DNA of 64,000 nt. Source: Bog-473 sp963817735 (GTDB lineage: Bacteria; Actinomycetota; Acidimicrobiia; Acidimicrobiales; RAAP-2). The translations under genes were made by a program, and so were the position numbers. The notes beneath the pieces were generated by a model. The model was not told the DNA's origin. It did no database searches and was given only the letters and a program-made list of their open reading frames with translations. Below, piece after piece: positions 41,030 through 48,824 of this stretch. The stretch spans positions 248,001 to 312,000 of the forward strand of contig CAWFPP010000001.1 in assembly GCA_963817735.1 (NCBI GenBank), given 5' to 3'. Within the stretch, counting starts at the first letter, position 1, and each line of letters begins with the position of its first letter.

Positions 41030-41467
41030 ATGCACCCCACCGAAACGATCGATCGCGACAGCCTGCGCGACGACATCCCCGATTTCCGCCCCGGCGACAC
41101 CGTCAAGGTCCACGTCCGGGTCGTGGAGGGCAACCGGGAGCGGGTGCAGGTGTTCCAGGGTGCCGTCATGCGGCGCCAGGGCGGCGGCGTGCAGGAGACC
41201 TTCACCGTGCGCAAGGTGAGCTTCGGCGTCGGCGTCGAGCGGACCTTCCCGGTGCACTCGCCGACGATCGCCAAGATCGAGGTCACGACGCTGGGTGACG
41301 TCCGGCGGGCCAAGCTCTACTACCTGCGTGACCGCCACGGGAAGGCCGCCAAGATCAAGGAGCGGCGGATTCCCCGGGGCAAGGCGGTGGCCGATGAGGT
41401 CGTCGAGGACGAGGTCGTCGATGAGGTCGTCGTGGATGATGTCGTCGAGGAGGATGCAGACGAGTAG
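41030..41467 (+). CDS. rplS: 50S ribosomal protein L19 with acidic C-terminal tail
   Basis: Subunit-interface ribosomal protein. Core residues 1-118 (FRPGDTVKVHVRVVEGNRER, GVGVERTFPVHSPTIAKIEV, RAKLYYLRDRHGKAAKIKE) are standard. A further tail of about 25 residues is an unusual acidic Val/Asp/Glu repeat (DEVVEDEVVDEVV...). ATG 41030 has GAAGGA nine bases upstream. Confidence 0.95.
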   Translation: MHPTETIDRDSLRDDIPDFRPGDTVKVHVRVVEGNRERVQVFQGAVMRRQGGGVQETFTVRKVSFGVGVERTFPVHSPTIAKIEVTTLGDVRRAKLYYLRDRHGKAAKIKERRIPRGKAVADEVVEDEVVDEVVVDDVVEEDADE

Positions 41468-41479
41468 GGCGGTCGCAGC

Positions 41480-41773
41480 GTGAGCGAGGAAGACCTCGAG
41501 CGCTACGAATCCGAGATAGAGCTCGGGCTCGTCCAGGAGTACCGGGCCGTTCTCCCTGTCTTCACCTACGTGATCGAGACCGAGCGCCGGTTCTATCTGG
41601 CCAACGAGGTCTCGCTGACCGTGCGGTCCGACACGACGCCGGCCTGTATCGAGCTCGAGATCCGCGACGCCTGGGTCTGGGACATGTACCGCCCGGCGCG
41701 GTTCGTGCCGGAAGTGCGCGTGGTCACCTTCCGTGACGTGAACATCGAACGGCTGCCCGAACAGGAGCTCTGA
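41480..41773 (+). CDS. DUF2469 family protein (Rv2901c-like)
   Basis: A 97-residue actinobacterial protein. The conserved segments EEDLERYESEIELGL, YVIETERRFYLANEV and DAWVWDMYRPARFV then VRVVTFRDVNIE correspond closely to Rv2901c of M. tuberculosis, which has the same neighbourhood. Function unknown. It starts at GTG 41480 in the same transcription direction as rplS and yraN. Confidence 0.9.
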   Translation: MSEEDLERYESEIELGLVQEYRAVLPVFTYVIETERRFYLANEVSLTVRSDTTPACIELEIRDAWVWDMYRPARFVPEVRVVTFRDVNIERLPEQEL

Positions 41774-41806
41774 CAAGGGCAGCAGCGCCGCGACCGTTCC
41801 TCGTCG

Positions 41807-42148
41807 ATGGACGACAACGGGGCGCTGGGTGGGTTCGGGGAGAGGCTCGCCGCGGCGCACTATCGGGCCAACGGCTACGCCGTGCTCGAGCGGAACTGGC
41901 GCTGCCGGGTGGGTGAGATCGACCTGCTGTGTGCCCGCGGCACGACCTTGGTCGTCTGCGAGGTCAAGGCCCGGACGGGGTCCGCGCACGGGCACCCGCT
42001 GGAGGCCGTCACGTTGGCCAAGCAGCGCCGGCTGCGCCGCCTCGCCGCGGCATACCTCCGGAATCAGGGAAGGCGGTGGGACGAGGTCCGCTTCGACGTG
42101 GCCGGCGTACTGGACGGGTCGCTCGAGGTCGTCGAAGGTGCGTTCTGA
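41807..42148 (+). CDS. UPF0102 (YraN) family protein
   Basis: A 113-residue nuclease-fold protein of unknown role. The restriction-endonuclease-like core is visible: GEIDLLCARGTTLVVCEVKAR (residues 36-56), with the D/ExK pattern, then HPLEAVTLAKQRRLRRLAAAYL. In many actinobacteria yraN is followed directly by comM; here about 5 kb of other genes intervene. Confidence 0.9.
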   Translation: MDDNGALGGFGERLAAAHYRANGYAVLERNWRCRVGEIDLLCARGTTLVVCEVKARTGSAHGHPLEAVTLAKQRRLRRLAAAYLRNQGRRWDEVRFDVAGVLDGSLEVVEGAF

Positions 42149-42160
42149 GGGAGCGCGGCC

Positions 42161-42166
42161 TAGGGT
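42161..42166 (+). promoter_or_regulatory. -10 element for the enoyl-CoA hydratase gene (leaderless)
   Basis: TAGGGT, eight bases before ATG 42175. Confidence 0.5.
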
Positions 42167-42174
42167 CCGTGCTC

Positions 42175-42957
42175 ATGGAGACACTGATCGTCGAGCGCAC
42201 GGACGGCGTCGTGACCGTCACGATGAACCGTCCCGAGCGCAAGAACGCCGCCAACGGCAAGATGCTGACCGAGCTGCGCGCCATCTTCGAGGAGGTGGAG
42301 GAGACCCCCGAGGACAGGGCCATGGTGCTGACCGGCGCGGGAGGCGCTTTCTGCTCAGGCGCCGACCTCACGGACCCCAGCGGACCGGCCACCGACCCCA
42401 GCCGATCGGGCCTGACGCGCATGCGGCGACTGGGGGACGTGGCGCTGGCTCTGCACCACATCTCGAAGCCGACCATCGCCAAGGTGGACGGCTTCGCGGT
42501 CGGCGCGGGGCTCTCGCTTGCGCTCGGCTGCGACCTGATCGTGTGCAGCGACCGCGCCAAGCTCTCCATGATCTTCGCCAAGCGGGGCCTGGCGCTCGAC
42601 AACGGCGCCTCTTGGCTGCTGCCCCGCCTCGTCGGGTTGGCCCGCGCCAAGGAGATCGCGCTCTTCGGGGGAATGTGGAGCGGCGAGGAGGCGGCGGCCA
42701 TCGGGCTGGTGAACCGGGCGCTGCCGGTCGACGAGCTCGATGCCTTCGTGGACGACTGGGCCACGACGCTCGCCGCGGGCCCGCCCTTGGCGCTGTCGAT
42801 GACCAAGACCCTGCTCCACGCCTCGTCCATGGCCTCCATGGAGCAGGCGGTGGAGGACGAGGCCCGCTGCCAGGCCCTCAACTTCTCGACCCAGGACACC
42901 CAGGAGGCGCTGGCCGCCTTCGCGGAGAAGCGGGAGCCGCGCTACATCGGTCGCTAA
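42175..42957 (+). CDS. Enoyl-CoA hydratase/isomerase family protein
   Basis: Crotonase-fold enzyme of 260 residues acting on CoA thioesters. Oxyanion-hole segments are AFCSGADLTDP and KVDGFAVGAGLSLALGCDL. The usual second catalytic Glu (in GxxPxxG) is in a variant segment GLALDNGASWLLPRLVG, with Asp at the first position, as in some hydratase-like and isomerase subgroups. The substrate is not inferable. Confidence 0.88.
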   Translation: METLIVERTDGVVTVTMNRPERKNAANGKMLTELRAIFEEVEETPEDRAMVLTGAGGAFCSGADLTDPSGPATDPSRSGLTRMRRLGDVALALHHISKPTIAKVDGFAVGAGLSLALGCDLIVCSDRAKLSMIFAKRGLALDNGASWLLPRLVGLARAKEIALFGGMWSGEEAAAIGLVNRALPVDELDAFVDDWATTLAAGPPLALSMTKTLLHASSMASMEQAVEDEARCQALNFSTQDTQEALAAFAEKREPRYIGR

Positions 42958-42963
42958 TAGACT
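42958..42963 (+). promoter_or_regulatory. -10 element for the NfeD-like gene (leaderless)
   Basis: TAGACT, starting directly after the enoyl-CoA hydratase stop region and six bases before GTG 42970. Confidence 0.55.
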
Positions 42964-42969
42964 GCCTTC

Positions 42970-43179
42970 GTGCTCAATGGCGTCCAAGGCATGGTCGGAG
43001 ATACCGCATTGGTGGTCAAGGCCATCGAGGGCGCACACCACCCCGGGAGGATCCGGGCCAGAGGCGAGGAGTGGTTGGCAATCCCACTCGACCCCGAAGC
43101 CAGTATCCCTATCGGGACCGATGTCGTCGTGGCAGACGTCGAGCGAGGGCTGCTCGTCGTCTACGCCGTCGACAGCTAG
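42970..43179 (+). CDS. NfeD-like OB-fold protein
   Basis: A 69-residue protein equal to the C-terminal OB domain of NfeD proteins (GMVGDTALVVKAIEG, GRIRARGEEWLAIP, GTDVVVADVERGLLVVYAV). It lacks the protease and membrane parts. It stands 14 bases before an SPFH/stomatin gene; NfeD-stomatin pairs are a conserved arrangement, and the OB domain probably docks on the SPFH protein. Confidence 0.8.
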   Translation: MLNGVQGMVGDTALVVKAIEGAHHPGRIRARGEEWLAIPLDPEASIPIGTDVVVADVERGLLVVYAVDS

Positions 43180-43193
43180 AAGAGAGGTGCCGC

Positions 43194-44239
43194 ATGTTCG
43201 CATCGGCCGGAGAAGTGTTGGGGATCGTCATCGTGGCGGCGCTGGCCGGTGTCGGAGTCGTCACCCTGTTCGTGTCCCGTTTCGTGAAGATCGTCCAGCA
43301 AGGCAGCGTGGGCGTCGTCAAGCGCCTGGGTGAATTCAAGGCGGTCGATCAGCCGGGTATGCACATCCTGGCTCCCTTTGTGGACCGGATGGAGAAGATC
43401 GACGTGCGCGAGTTCCCCATGACCGGAGACCAGCAGGCCGTGATCACCAAGGACAACGTGTCCTTGCAGGTCAGCGCGACCATCTTCTGCCAGGTGATCG
43501 ACGTCAAGTCCGCCCTCTTCGAGATCAACGACTACCAGCTGGCGGTGGACCAACTCTCACGCACCGCCCTGCGGGCCGTCTTCGGTGAGCTCTCGCTGGA
43601 CCAGGCGCTCAGTCCGAGCGCGAGACGATCAACAGCCGCATGCAGGATCACATGGCCGACGCCACGGCGAAGTGGGGGGTGCGGCTGAACCGTATAGAGA
43701 TCCTCGACATCACCCCGCCCCTCAACGTGGTGCAGGCGATGTCCGAGCAGAAGGAAGCCGAGCAGCACAAGCGCGCCGCCATTCTGAAGTCGGAGGGTGA
43801 GCAGCAGGCCGCCGTCAACTCCGCCGGCGGGCGCAAGCAGGCCGCCGTCCTCGAGGCCGAGGGCGCCAAGCAGTCCGCCATCCTGCGCGCCGAGGCGCAG
43901 ATGAAGGTGCTGGAGCTGCAGGCCGAGGGTGAGAAGAAGGCACTCGAGCTGCGCGGCGAGGGCGAGGCGTCCCGCCTCACCTCCATCGACACCGCCGTCA
44001 TCAACCCGCACACGCTCGCCGTGCTGCAGCTGAAGGCGTTGCAGGACATCGCGTCCTCCGAGAACGCCAAGATCGTGGTGCCCTACGAGGCGACGAGCCT
44101 CATGGGCGCGGCCGAGGTGCTGCTCTCGACGTTGCGCAACGAGAACCTGAGCGACGGCGCCAAGGCCAACGGCTCCACGCCTGCGGTGGCGACCCCGGCG
44201 CGGCCACCGAACAAGGATTTGCCGCCGCAGGGTTCGTAA
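43194..44239 (+). pseudogene. SPFH/stomatin-like (slipin) protein, frameshifted
   Basis: Membrane scaffold protein. The first frame supplies the N-terminal transmembrane helix (about 9-28), the SPFH domain (VQQGSVGVVKRLGEFK, PGMHILAPFVDRMEKIDVRE) and ends ELSLDQALS. The second frame continues ERETINSRMQDHMADATAKW, with a Glu/Ala coiled coil and the C-terminus at 44239. The shift lies at about 43610-43616; one extra base there gives ALSSERETINSR, as in stomatins. Otherwise intact, so a sequencing error is likely. ATG 43194 has GAGAGG six bases upstream. Confidence 0.85.
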
Positions 44240-44581
44240 TCAGGCCCAGCCGAGCTCGCGCAGGCGTGCGTCGCCCAGGCCGAAGTGGTGGCCCACCTCG
44301 TGCAGTACCGTGACACGGACCCGGTGAGCGAGCTCCTCGGGCGTGCGGGCCGACTGACAGATGGTGGCGAGGAAGAGCGTGATCTGATCCGGACGGGCTC
44401 CGGCATAGGTGCCGCGCTTGGTCAGCGGGACACCCTCGTACAGCCCGTAGAGACGGCCGGGCGGGCTCTGGTCGTCGATGATGATGGCCACGTTCTCCAT
44501 TTCGGCGCGTAGCTCCTCGGGGATCGCCTCGAGTGCCGCGGCGACGAGCGCCTCGAAGTCGGTGACGTCGATCGGGTCCAT
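44240..44581 (-). CDS. Small zincin-like metallopeptidase (DUF1025 family)
   Basis: A 113-residue protein with the metal motif HEVGHHFGLGD (HExxHxxGxxD; His ligands in the last 20 residues), typical of PF06262. The N-terminal part (FEALVAAALEAIPEEL) is also characteristic. These minimal zincins lack a signal peptide and have no known substrate. The stop abuts the SPFH stop on the other strand. ATG 44581. Confidence 0.9.
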   Translation of the reverse strand: MDPIDVTDFEALVAAALEAIPEELRAEMENVAIIIDDQSPPGRLYGLYEGVPLTKRGTYAGARPDQITLFLATICQSARTPEELAHRVRVTVLHEVGHHFGLGDARLRELGWA

Positions 44582-44704
44582 CGACGCAACCTTGCCAGCA
44601 ATTGCCCGGCAGCGCGGTTGCGCCCCGCTGTAGTCCTGAACGCAACTGGTGGTGGCGGGGAGCGTGCCGGTAGCGTCCCGGGCCGTGTCTGGACCGGAGT
44701 ACCG

Positions 44705-45511
44705 ATGACCGACCTGCTCGACGACAGCCTCTCCCTCCCCGCCAGCCTGGGAGTGATGGCGGAGCTCCGCGACGGAGAGTTCCGTCTGACCTTGCAGCCC
44801 CGGCCGGAGGTGCTGCGCCACGGCGCGCTCCGGGCCAGCGTGATCGCCTTCATGATCGACGTCGTGGCGGGGGTCGTCCTCGACGTCGATCCCGACGCCT
44901 GGACCTTGACCTCGGACATGTCGGTGCGGATGCGGCCACTGCCCGCACCCGCCTTTCTCTCCACCGAGAGCACGATTCTGCGCAGGGGTCGTCGATCGGC
45001 GACCGCGGTCGTCGATCTCGTGACCGGCGAGGGGGCGCCCGTGGCGACCGGCGCCATCGGGTTCGTCCGGGTGGAGCGCCGGGAATCTGATCCCGTGAAG
45101 CCGCAGGCATCACCGGGAAATCTCTCGACCATGTTCGACGGATCCCGCACGCTGTCGCTCCCCCTCCGGGACGCGGCGGGGATCGTCGCGCTCGACCCCC
45201 TGCGGGGAGCACTCGAGATGCCCGTGACGCCGGCGGTGCGCAATACCGCCGGCACCCTGCAGGGCGCCATGGTCGCGCTCTTTGCGGAGGCGGCCGCCGA
45301 GGAGCTCGTCTCCACCCGCTTTGGCCTCCCGGCCGTCGTGACCGAAATGGACTTGCGCTACCTGGCGCAGACTGGGGCGGGCCCCGTTCAGTCCGAGTGC
45401 ACCCTGCTCGGAGAGGGTCCGGACGCACCGGTCCGGGTGGAGCTCTTCGACCGGTCGAGTGGGCGGCTGACAACGCTCGTCTACGCCCGGACGGCGGTCA
45501 TCCCCACCTGA
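44705..45511 (+). CDS. Double-hotdog acyl-CoA thioesterase-like protein
   Basis: A 268-residue protein with two PaaI-like hotdog repeats. The first is at about 20-135 (LRASVIAFMIDVVAGVVLDV, SDMSVRMRPLPAPA). The second is at about 170-265 (NTAGTLQGAMVALFAEAAAEE, TEMDLRYLAQTGAGP). A role in acyl-CoA hydrolysis is probable but substrate and activity are untested. ATG 44705 has CCGGAG five bases upstream. Confidence 0.7.
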   Translation: MTDLLDDSLSLPASLGVMAELRDGEFRLTLQPRPEVLRHGALRASVIAFMIDVVAGVVLDVDPDAWTLTSDMSVRMRPLPAPAFLSTESTILRRGRRSATAVVDLVTGEGAPVATGAIGFVRVERRESDPVKPQASPGNLSTMFDGSRTLSLPLRDAAGIVALDPLRGALEMPVTPAVRNTAGTLQGAMVALFAEAAAEELVSTRFGLPAVVTEMDLRYLAQTGAGPVQSECTLLGEGPDAPVRVELFDRSSGRLTTLVYARTAVIPT

Positions 45512-45528
45512 GTCGGTGGGTCAATCAG

Positions 45529-45801
45529 TCAGTCGCCGAAAGGCTGGTCGATCGGCACGGCCCGCACGTGAAAGCCGGCCGGACGGGGCTCCGGGGCGGA
45601 GGGGGACGGTTCGTCCGGCTCCCGGCTCTCGACGTCCTGCGCCTCCACCGCGGGTTGATCGCCGAGGAGCTTGACGTGCGCCGCCGACGTGCGCGGCGTC
45701 CCGTCGCGAGCGGTCGCAGCCGCCAGGTGCTCGAGCTGACGCTTCTCCCTGCGCCGACGGAGCGGCCCGCCTCTCGACGTCGGCACATCGCCCTGCCCCA
45801 T
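45529..45801 (-). CDS. Hypothetical small protein
   Basis: A 90-residue polar, Pro/Arg-rich protein with no recognised domain; likely disordered with a basic N-terminus. Support for a real gene: strongly G/C-biased third codon positions on this strand and a TAGGCT hexamer (45814-45809) seven bases before ATG 45801, the same leaderless pattern as neighbouring genes. A longer reading frame on the other strand is less convincing. Confidence 0.55.
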   Translation of the reverse strand: MGQGDVPTSRGGPLRRRREKRQLEHLAAATARDGTPRTSAAHVKLLGDQPAVEAQDVESREPDEPSPSAPEPRPAGFHVRAVPIDQPFGD

Positions 45802-45808
45802 TCAGCCG

Positions 45809-45814
45809 AGCCTA
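45809..45814 (-). promoter_or_regulatory. -10 element for the small hypothetical gene (leaderless)
   Basis: TAGGCT on the minus strand, seven bases before ATG 45801. Confidence 0.4.
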
Positions 45815-45884
45815 GGGGCTGAGGCCGCCGCCACGGTGGCTTTCCACGAGGCCTCGTGCGGTCGGCACCTCACCAGGGAGCACT

Positions 45885-45890
45885 TAGAGT
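45885..45890 (+). promoter_or_regulatory. -10 element for the GNAT gene (leaderless)
   Basis: TAGAGT, six bases before ATG 45897. Confidence 0.55.
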
Positions 45891-45896
45891 TTCGCG

Positions 45897-46436
45897 ATGG
45901 TCGAGGTCGTCGTCCGAGAGGCTCTCGACGCCGACATCCCGGCCGTCGTCGACCTCCAGAACGCCTTGCTCTCGACCACGACCATCGAGTGGACCGAGAC
46001 ACCCCACACGGATCTCGAGCGGGCGGATTGGCTCAATCGCCAACGTGCACTGCGCAACCCCGTGCTCGTCGCGACTGTTGCGGACGAACTCGTCGGCTGG
46101 TGCACCTTCAGCGACTTTCGAGACACCACGAAGTGGCCCGGCTACCGGTTCACCGTCGAACACACGATCCATGTCCGCGAGGACAATTGGGGGAACGGGG
46201 TCGGACGGACCCTGATGCACTCACTGTGTGACGCCGCCAGTCGGCTCGGCAAGCACGTCATGGTGGGAGCCGTCACCGGGGAGAACGAGGCTTCCATCCG
46301 CTTCCACGAGCGCCTCGGTTTCGTCGAGGTTGCCAGGATGCCGCAGGTCGGTTCGAAGTTCGGACGGTGGCTCGATCTGGTCCTTCTGCAGAAGCGCCTG
46401 GACGAGCGATCCGCTCCCGACGATGTCGGCTCGTAG
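45897..46436 (+). CDS. GNAT N-acetyltransferase, phosphinothricin/methionine-sulfone type
   Basis: A 179-residue acetyltransferase resembling Pat/MddA enzymes. It has an N-terminal VREALDADIPAVVDLQN, the central TVEHTIHVREDNWGNGVGRTLM (acetyl-CoA binding around residues 90-104) and GENEASIRFHERLGFVEVA. Such enzymes acetylate phosphinothricin-like compounds or methionine derivatives; the substrate here is unverified. Confidence 0.85.
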   Translation: MVEVVVREALDADIPAVVDLQNALLSTTTIEWTETPHTDLERADWLNRQRALRNPVLVATVADELVGWCTFSDFRDTTKWPGYRFTVEHTIHVREDNWGNGVGRTLMHSLCDAASRLGKHVMVGAVTGENEASIRFHERLGFVEVARMPQVGSKFGRWLDLVLLQKRLDERSAPDDVGS

Positions 46437-46457
46437 CAGCGGCGACTGCGTGGCTCC

Positions 46458-47255
46458 CTAGGTCGAGAAGCCTTTGCGTCCCACGAGATGAAAGACCCGA
46501 CTGAGTCGGCGGTACGGGTCCCGCCGGCTGGCCTCGAGCTCCACGGCCGCCGTGGCCTCCACCTGCTCGGTGTCGCCGGGGTCCAGTTCGACCCCGCTGA
46601 ACCCGAGCCAGTCGACGAAGAGCCAGACGCCGTACCACTGCAGCGGCTCCACGCCTTGGCCCTGCAGGAGTTCGCTGAGCTCCTGCACCGTGTCGGCCCG
46701 ACCGGGCACGCCCAGCACCCCGATCTCGGTTCTGGCGTCGAACGCGGCGAGCGCGTCCTTCCAGCGCCGCTCGAGGGCCGGCCGCACCGCCCCCGTCTCG
46801 GCATTACCCGTCATGATGGAGACCAGGCCACCCTCGGCGGCGCACCGGCACAGTTGCGCGACCAGCGGCTCAGGATGCTCGAGATATCCGAGCACCCCGT
46901 GGCACAGCACCGCGGCGAAGCGTCGCTCGTCGACCGCGCCGGCGGCGTCCTCACCGTCGGCCTGCACGAGTGTCACCCGTTGCTGCGCCTCGGGGGGCAG
47001 CCGGCGGAGCCTTTCTCGCGCTTTGTCCAGCATGGCCGGTGACGAGTCGAGGAGCGTGACCTCGTAGCCGGCGTGCGCCAGCGGGAACGATTGATGGCCC
47101 GCCCCACCGCCCACGTCGAGCACCGCCGCCGGAGGCGGTGGCAGATGCTCCAGCAGGTGCTGGTGCAGCACATACGTGCGCACCATCCCCTTCACCGAGG
47201 CGTAGGCCCCGTCGGCAAACTTGTCGACCAAACCGGCCCAGACGTCCTCGCTCAC
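46458..47255 (-). CDS. SAM-dependent methyltransferase, class I
   Basis: A 265-residue methyltransferase with motif I VLDVGGGAGHQSFPLA, acidic motif II (LLDSSPAML) and motif III region FAAVLCHGVLGYL. The overall layout resembles the CmoA/SmtA-type family, but the substrate is unknown. The second of two consecutive GTG codons (47255) lies six bases after TAGGTT and is preferred to 47258. It is divergent from comM. Confidence 0.85.
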   Translation of the reverse strand: MSEDVWAGLVDKFADGAYASVKGMVRTYVLHQHLLEHLPPPPAAVLDVGGGAGHQSFPLAHAGYEVTLLDSSPAMLDKARERLRRLPPEAQQRVTLVQADGEDAAGAVDERRFAAVLCHGVLGYLEHPEPLVAQLCRCAAEGGLVSIMTGNAETGAVRPALERRWKDALAAFDARTEIGVLGVPGRADTVQELSELLQGQGVEPLQWYGVWLFVDWLGFSGVELDPGDTEQVEATAAVELEASRRDPYRRLSRVFHLVGRKGFST

Positions 47256-47261
47256 CACACG

Positions 47262-47267
47262 AACCTA
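47262..47267 (-). promoter_or_regulatory. -10 element for the methyltransferase gene (leaderless)
   Basis: TAGGTT on the minus strand, six bases before GTG 47255. Confidence 0.5.
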
Positions 47268-47303
47268 CCGAGGCATTCGCTGTCCCCCCAAACCGCCCTC
47301 CTT

Positions 47304-47323
47304 TCTCTGTGCATCTCTGTGCA
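47304..47323 (+). repeat. Perfect 10-base tandem duplication upstream of comM
   Basis: TCTCTGTGCA occurs twice in direct tandem, 34 bases before the comM start, in the divergent gap with the methyltransferase gene. Confidence 0.85.
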
Positions 47324-47357
47324 CATCGGCGGATGACGGAGGCGACCGTTCATCCCC

Positions 47358-48824
47358 GTGCACCACGCCGTCATCGCGTCCGCGACCCTGACCGGGGCGG
47401 TAGGGAGTGCGGTCTCCGTGGAAGTCCACGTCTCGAATGGCCTGCCCGGGTTCACCATCGTCGGGTTGCCGGACGCCGCGGTGCGCGAATCGCGCGACAG
47501 GGTGCGCGCCGCCATCCTCTCGAGCGGGCTGCCGTGGCCCCTTCGACGTCTCACCGTGAATCTCGCACCTTCCGGTGTCCGCAAAGGTGGCGCCGGTCTC
47601 GACCTCCCCATCGCGGTGGGACTGCTCGTCGCTGCCGGCGAGCTGAGCCCGGCTTGCACCGACGGGCTCTCCTTCTGCGGGGAACTCGGGCTCAACGGCT
47701 CGCTGCGCCACGTCACGGGCATGCTCGCCCTGGCCGACTGTGCCAGTCCTCTCGGCCTGGTCGTCCCCCTCTGTGACGTGCGGGAAGCCGCGCTCGTCCT
47801 GGGGCCCGAGGTACGGGGCGCCGCCACGCTGCGTGAGCTGGTGGCCATCCTGCGCGGGCAGGCGGACTGGCCCGGTGTCCCGGCACCCTCCAGCATCGGG
47901 ACCGCCCCGGCCCCACCGGACCTCTCCGACGTCCGGGGCCAGGCCCTGGGCCGCCGGGCCGTCGAGGTGGCGGCGGCCGGGGGACACCACCTCCTGATGA
48001 TCGGGCCGCCGGGATCGGGGAAGACGATGCTGGCAGAGCGCCTGGTCGGCCTGCTCCCGCCCCTGGGGCCCGCCGACGCACTCACGGTGACCAGGATCCA
48101 CTCGGCCGCCGGCTGCGCCCTGCCCGACGGCGAGCTGCTCGAACGGCCACCGTTTCGCGCCCCGCACCACCAGGCGTCCATCGTCTCCCTGGTCGGCGGG
48201 GGGAGCTGGTCCCTGCGCCCAGGCGAGGTGAGTCTGGCGACCAACGGCATCCTCTTCCTCGACGAGCTCGGCGAGTTCCCGGTGGCCGCACTCGAGGCGT
48301 TGCGCCAGCCTCTCGAGGAAGGGGTCATACGGGTGAGCCGCGCCGGCGGGACGGTGACCTTCCCTGCGGCGTTCCTCCTCGTTGCCGCCATGAACCCCTG
48401 TCCCTGCGGCGAGGGGGTGTACGAGGGTGCCTGCAGTTGCAGCGCCGTGACCCGCGCCAGGTACCGACGACGCATCTCGGCACCGCTCCTGGATCGCTTC
48501 GACCTGGTCGTGCCGCTCAGCCGACCGGACCCCGACGAGCTCCTCTCCGGCGTGCCGGGCGAGTCTTCGGTTGTCGTCACCCGACGCGTGGCCCAGGCGC
48601 GCGCCGTCATGGCCGCACGGGTGGACGAGCCCCAGCTGCTCCCCGACGCCGCCACCCTCCTGGCGACCAAACTGCGCGCGGGCGGCCTCAGCGCCCGCGG
48701 GCTCCATAAGGTCACGCGCGTCGCGCGCACGGTGGCCGCGCTCGCCGGGAGTGACGTCGTGTCGTTCGCCCACGTCTCCGAGGCGTTGTCACTACGGGCC
48801 GGTCGGGCCGTGGTCGTGGCATGA
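47358..48824 (+). CDS. comM: ComM/YifB-type Mg-chelatase-like AAA ATPase
   Basis: AAA+ helicase-like protein of natural transformation. The 488 residues show the N-terminal Lon-like fold (HVSNGLPGFTIVGLPDAAVRESRDR), Walker A GPPGSGKTMLAERL, the PFRAPHHQAS motif, Walker B LFLDELGEF and a Cys cluster NPCPCG ... CSCS. GTG 47358 precedes the conserved start. It overlaps dprA (ATGA), the usual comM-dprA pair of actinobacteria. Confidence 0.93.
   Translation: MHHAVIASATLTGAVGSAVSVEVHVSNGLPGFTIVGLPDAAVRESRDRVRAAILSSGLPWPLRRLTVNLAPSGVRKGGAGLDLPIAVGLLVAAGELSPACTDGLSFCGELGLNGSLRHVTGMLALADCASPLGLVVPLCDVREAALVLGPEVRGAATLRELVAILRGQADWPGVPAPSSIGTAPAPPDLSDVRGQALGRRAVEVAAAGGHHLLMIGPPGSGKTMLAERLVGLLPPLGPADALTVTRIHSAAGCALPDGELLERPPFRAPHHQASIVSLVGGGSWSLRPGEVSLATNGILFLDELGEFPVAALEALRQPLEEGVIRVSRAGGTVTFPAAFLLVAAMNPCPCGEGVYEGACSCSAVTRARYRRRISAPLLDRFDLVVPLSRPDPDELLSGVPGESSVVVTRRVAQARAVMAARVDEPQLLPDAATLLATKLRAGGLSARGLHKVTRVARTVAALAGSDVVSFAHVSEALSLRAGRAVVVA

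Noticed and set aside
45395..45822. A 141-codon plus-strand frame downstream of the hotdog gene
   Set aside because: It starts inside the hotdog gene, is Arg/Gly/His-rich, and overlaps the better-supported minus-strand gene 45529-45801.
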